A stretch of DNA of 64,000 nt from DATARH01 sp963789255 (GTDB lineage Bacteria > Pseudomonadota > Alphaproteobacteria > ATCC43930 > CGMCC-115725). Both the position numbers and the translations under genes were made by a program. Positions within the stretch are counted from its first letter, which is position 1, and each line of letters opens with the position of its first letter. The stretch covers positions 806,001 to 870,000 of the forward strand of contig CAWBJW010000002.1 of the NCBI GenBank assembly GCA_963789255.1. Direction: 5' to 3'. Positions 63,435-64,000 of this stretch are shown here, in pieces. Under the pieces are notes generated by a model that saw only the letters and a list, made by a program, of their open reading frames with translations, was not told where the DNA came from and did no database searches.

Positions 63435-64000
63435 TCATTGCGGCGGGCCGGCGGCGCGCGTCTTCGCCTCGCGGGCGGCGATCGCCGCCTCGCGTTCGAG
63501 CAGCAGTTTGGCGCGCTCGACGACGGGGACGTCGATCATCCTGCCGTCGACGGTGACGGCGCCGACGCCTTCGGCGAGCGCCTTGTCGTAGGCGGCGACG
63601 ACCCGGCGGGCGTGGTCGATTTCGGCGGCGGCGGGGCGGAACTCCTCGTTGAGGATCGCGACCTGGCTCGGGTGGATGACGCTGGCGCCGATAAAGCCGA
63701 AGCGGCGCGAGCGGCGGATCGTCTCGCGGAAGGCGTCGAGATCGTGAAACTCGGCGATCGAGCCGATAAAGCCCATCGGCATGATGCCGGCGGCGCGCGC
63801 GGCAAACACCGCCATCTGCTTCGGCATCGTCAAGGGCTCGGCCTCGGGCAGGATGCCGGCCGAGGTGGCGAAATCCTCGGCCCCGAGGGTGAGCGCGACG
63901 AGGCGCGGATGGGCGCGGGCGATCTCGGCGATATGGAAGAACGCCGAGGCGGTTTCGACCATCGCCATGATCCTCGTCGTGCCGAGCGCCATGCCGCGCT
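63435..64000 (-). CDS. CitE/HpcH-like CoA-ester lyase (partial, 5' end outside window)
   Basis: About 188 C-terminal residues. TIM-barrel segments: RIMAMVETASAFFHIAEIAR with the substrate-loop Glu, LVALTLGAEDFATSAGI with the metal-binding E-D, and FIGASVIHPSQVAILNEEFR with the final barrel strand. These match HpcH/HpaI-type citrate lyase beta and malyl/citramalyl-CoA lyases. The C-terminus is an Ala-rich helix ending RAAGPPQ. Confidence 0.88.
   Translation of the reverse strand, partial: RGMALGTTRIMAMVETASAFFHIAEIARAHPRLVALTLGAEDFATSAGILPEAEPLTMPKQMAVFAARAAGIMPMGFIGSIAEFHDLDAFRETIRRSRRFGFIGASVIHPSQVAILNEEFRPAAAEIDHARRVVAAYDKALAEGVGAVTVDGRMIDVPVVERAKLLLEREAAIAAREAKTRAAGPPQ

Overview
The window is GC-rich chromosomal DNA from an alphaproteobacterium. 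The order within this phylum cannot be fixed from sequence alone; the gene content suggests a Rhodospirillales- or Hyphomicrobiales-like lineage. Evidence is the single unbroken cluster tRNA-Tyr, tRNA-Gly, tuf, tRNA-Trp, secE-nusG-rplKAJL-rpoBC, then str (rpsL, rpsG, fusA, tuf), S10, spc and alpha operons, with adk between secY and rpsM. A PHB depolymerase and families of short intergenic palindromes fit the same group.

Layout. 0-3.4 kb (minus): a three-gene set resembling the decaprenyl-phosphoribose to arabinose pathway (HAD-UbiA phosphoribosyltransferase, DprE1-like oxidase, DprE2-like reductase). 3.5-9.5 kb (mostly plus): a small secreted protein, a GST, two c-type cytochromes, a patatin-like protein that has lost both catalytic residues, PHB depolymerase and a BKACE-family enzyme. 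9.8-13.7 kb: a HTH/PBP-like regulator divergent from a molybdate/tungstate-type ABC transporter. 13.8-14.4 kb: a decayed 4-hydroxyphenylpyruvate dioxygenase gene. 14.4-46.6 kb (minus): the complete transcription-translation supercluster, with a TTGACA-17 bp-TATGAC promoter in front of tRNA-Tyr. 46.7-51.5 kb: rlmB, a cupin, an LLM flavin monooxygenase, an alpha/beta hydrolase and an acyl-CoA-dehydrogenase-like flavoprotein. 51.6-55.4 kb: a lower-GC accessory island (DUF3489 protein, adenine methyltransferase, XRE regulator hit by an IS630 element, TIGR04255 protein). 55.5-62.1 kb: two 2-hydroxyacid dehydrogenases, an enoyl-CoA hydratase, and a set of ring-cleavage-type proteins controlled by a divergent LysR regulator. 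62.5-63.4 kb: a Fic toxin with a VbhA-like antitoxin. The right end enters a CitE/HpcH-like lyase.

A striking property of the record is single-base frameshifts in about 18 genes, including rpoB, rpoC, fusA, rpsS, rplX, rplJ, rplA and one of two tuf copies. Removing or adding one base restores family-standard lengths. The two tuf copies differ at only three positions in the parts compared, one of which is the frameshift. Many inserted bases lie at a G/C step inside a palindromic or near-palindromic hexamer. Consensus error, perhaps linked to modified bases, is the most economical explanation. The hpd remnant is different: it carries real internal deletions.

No CRISPR array, rRNA gene or prophage is visible. 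The least ordinary biology is the patatin pseudoenzyme beside PhaZ, the DprE1/DprE2-like set outside Actinobacteria, the altered metal-ligand site in the LigB-like protein, the Fic/VbhA pair with an altered inhibitory motif, and the degraded methyltransferase island.
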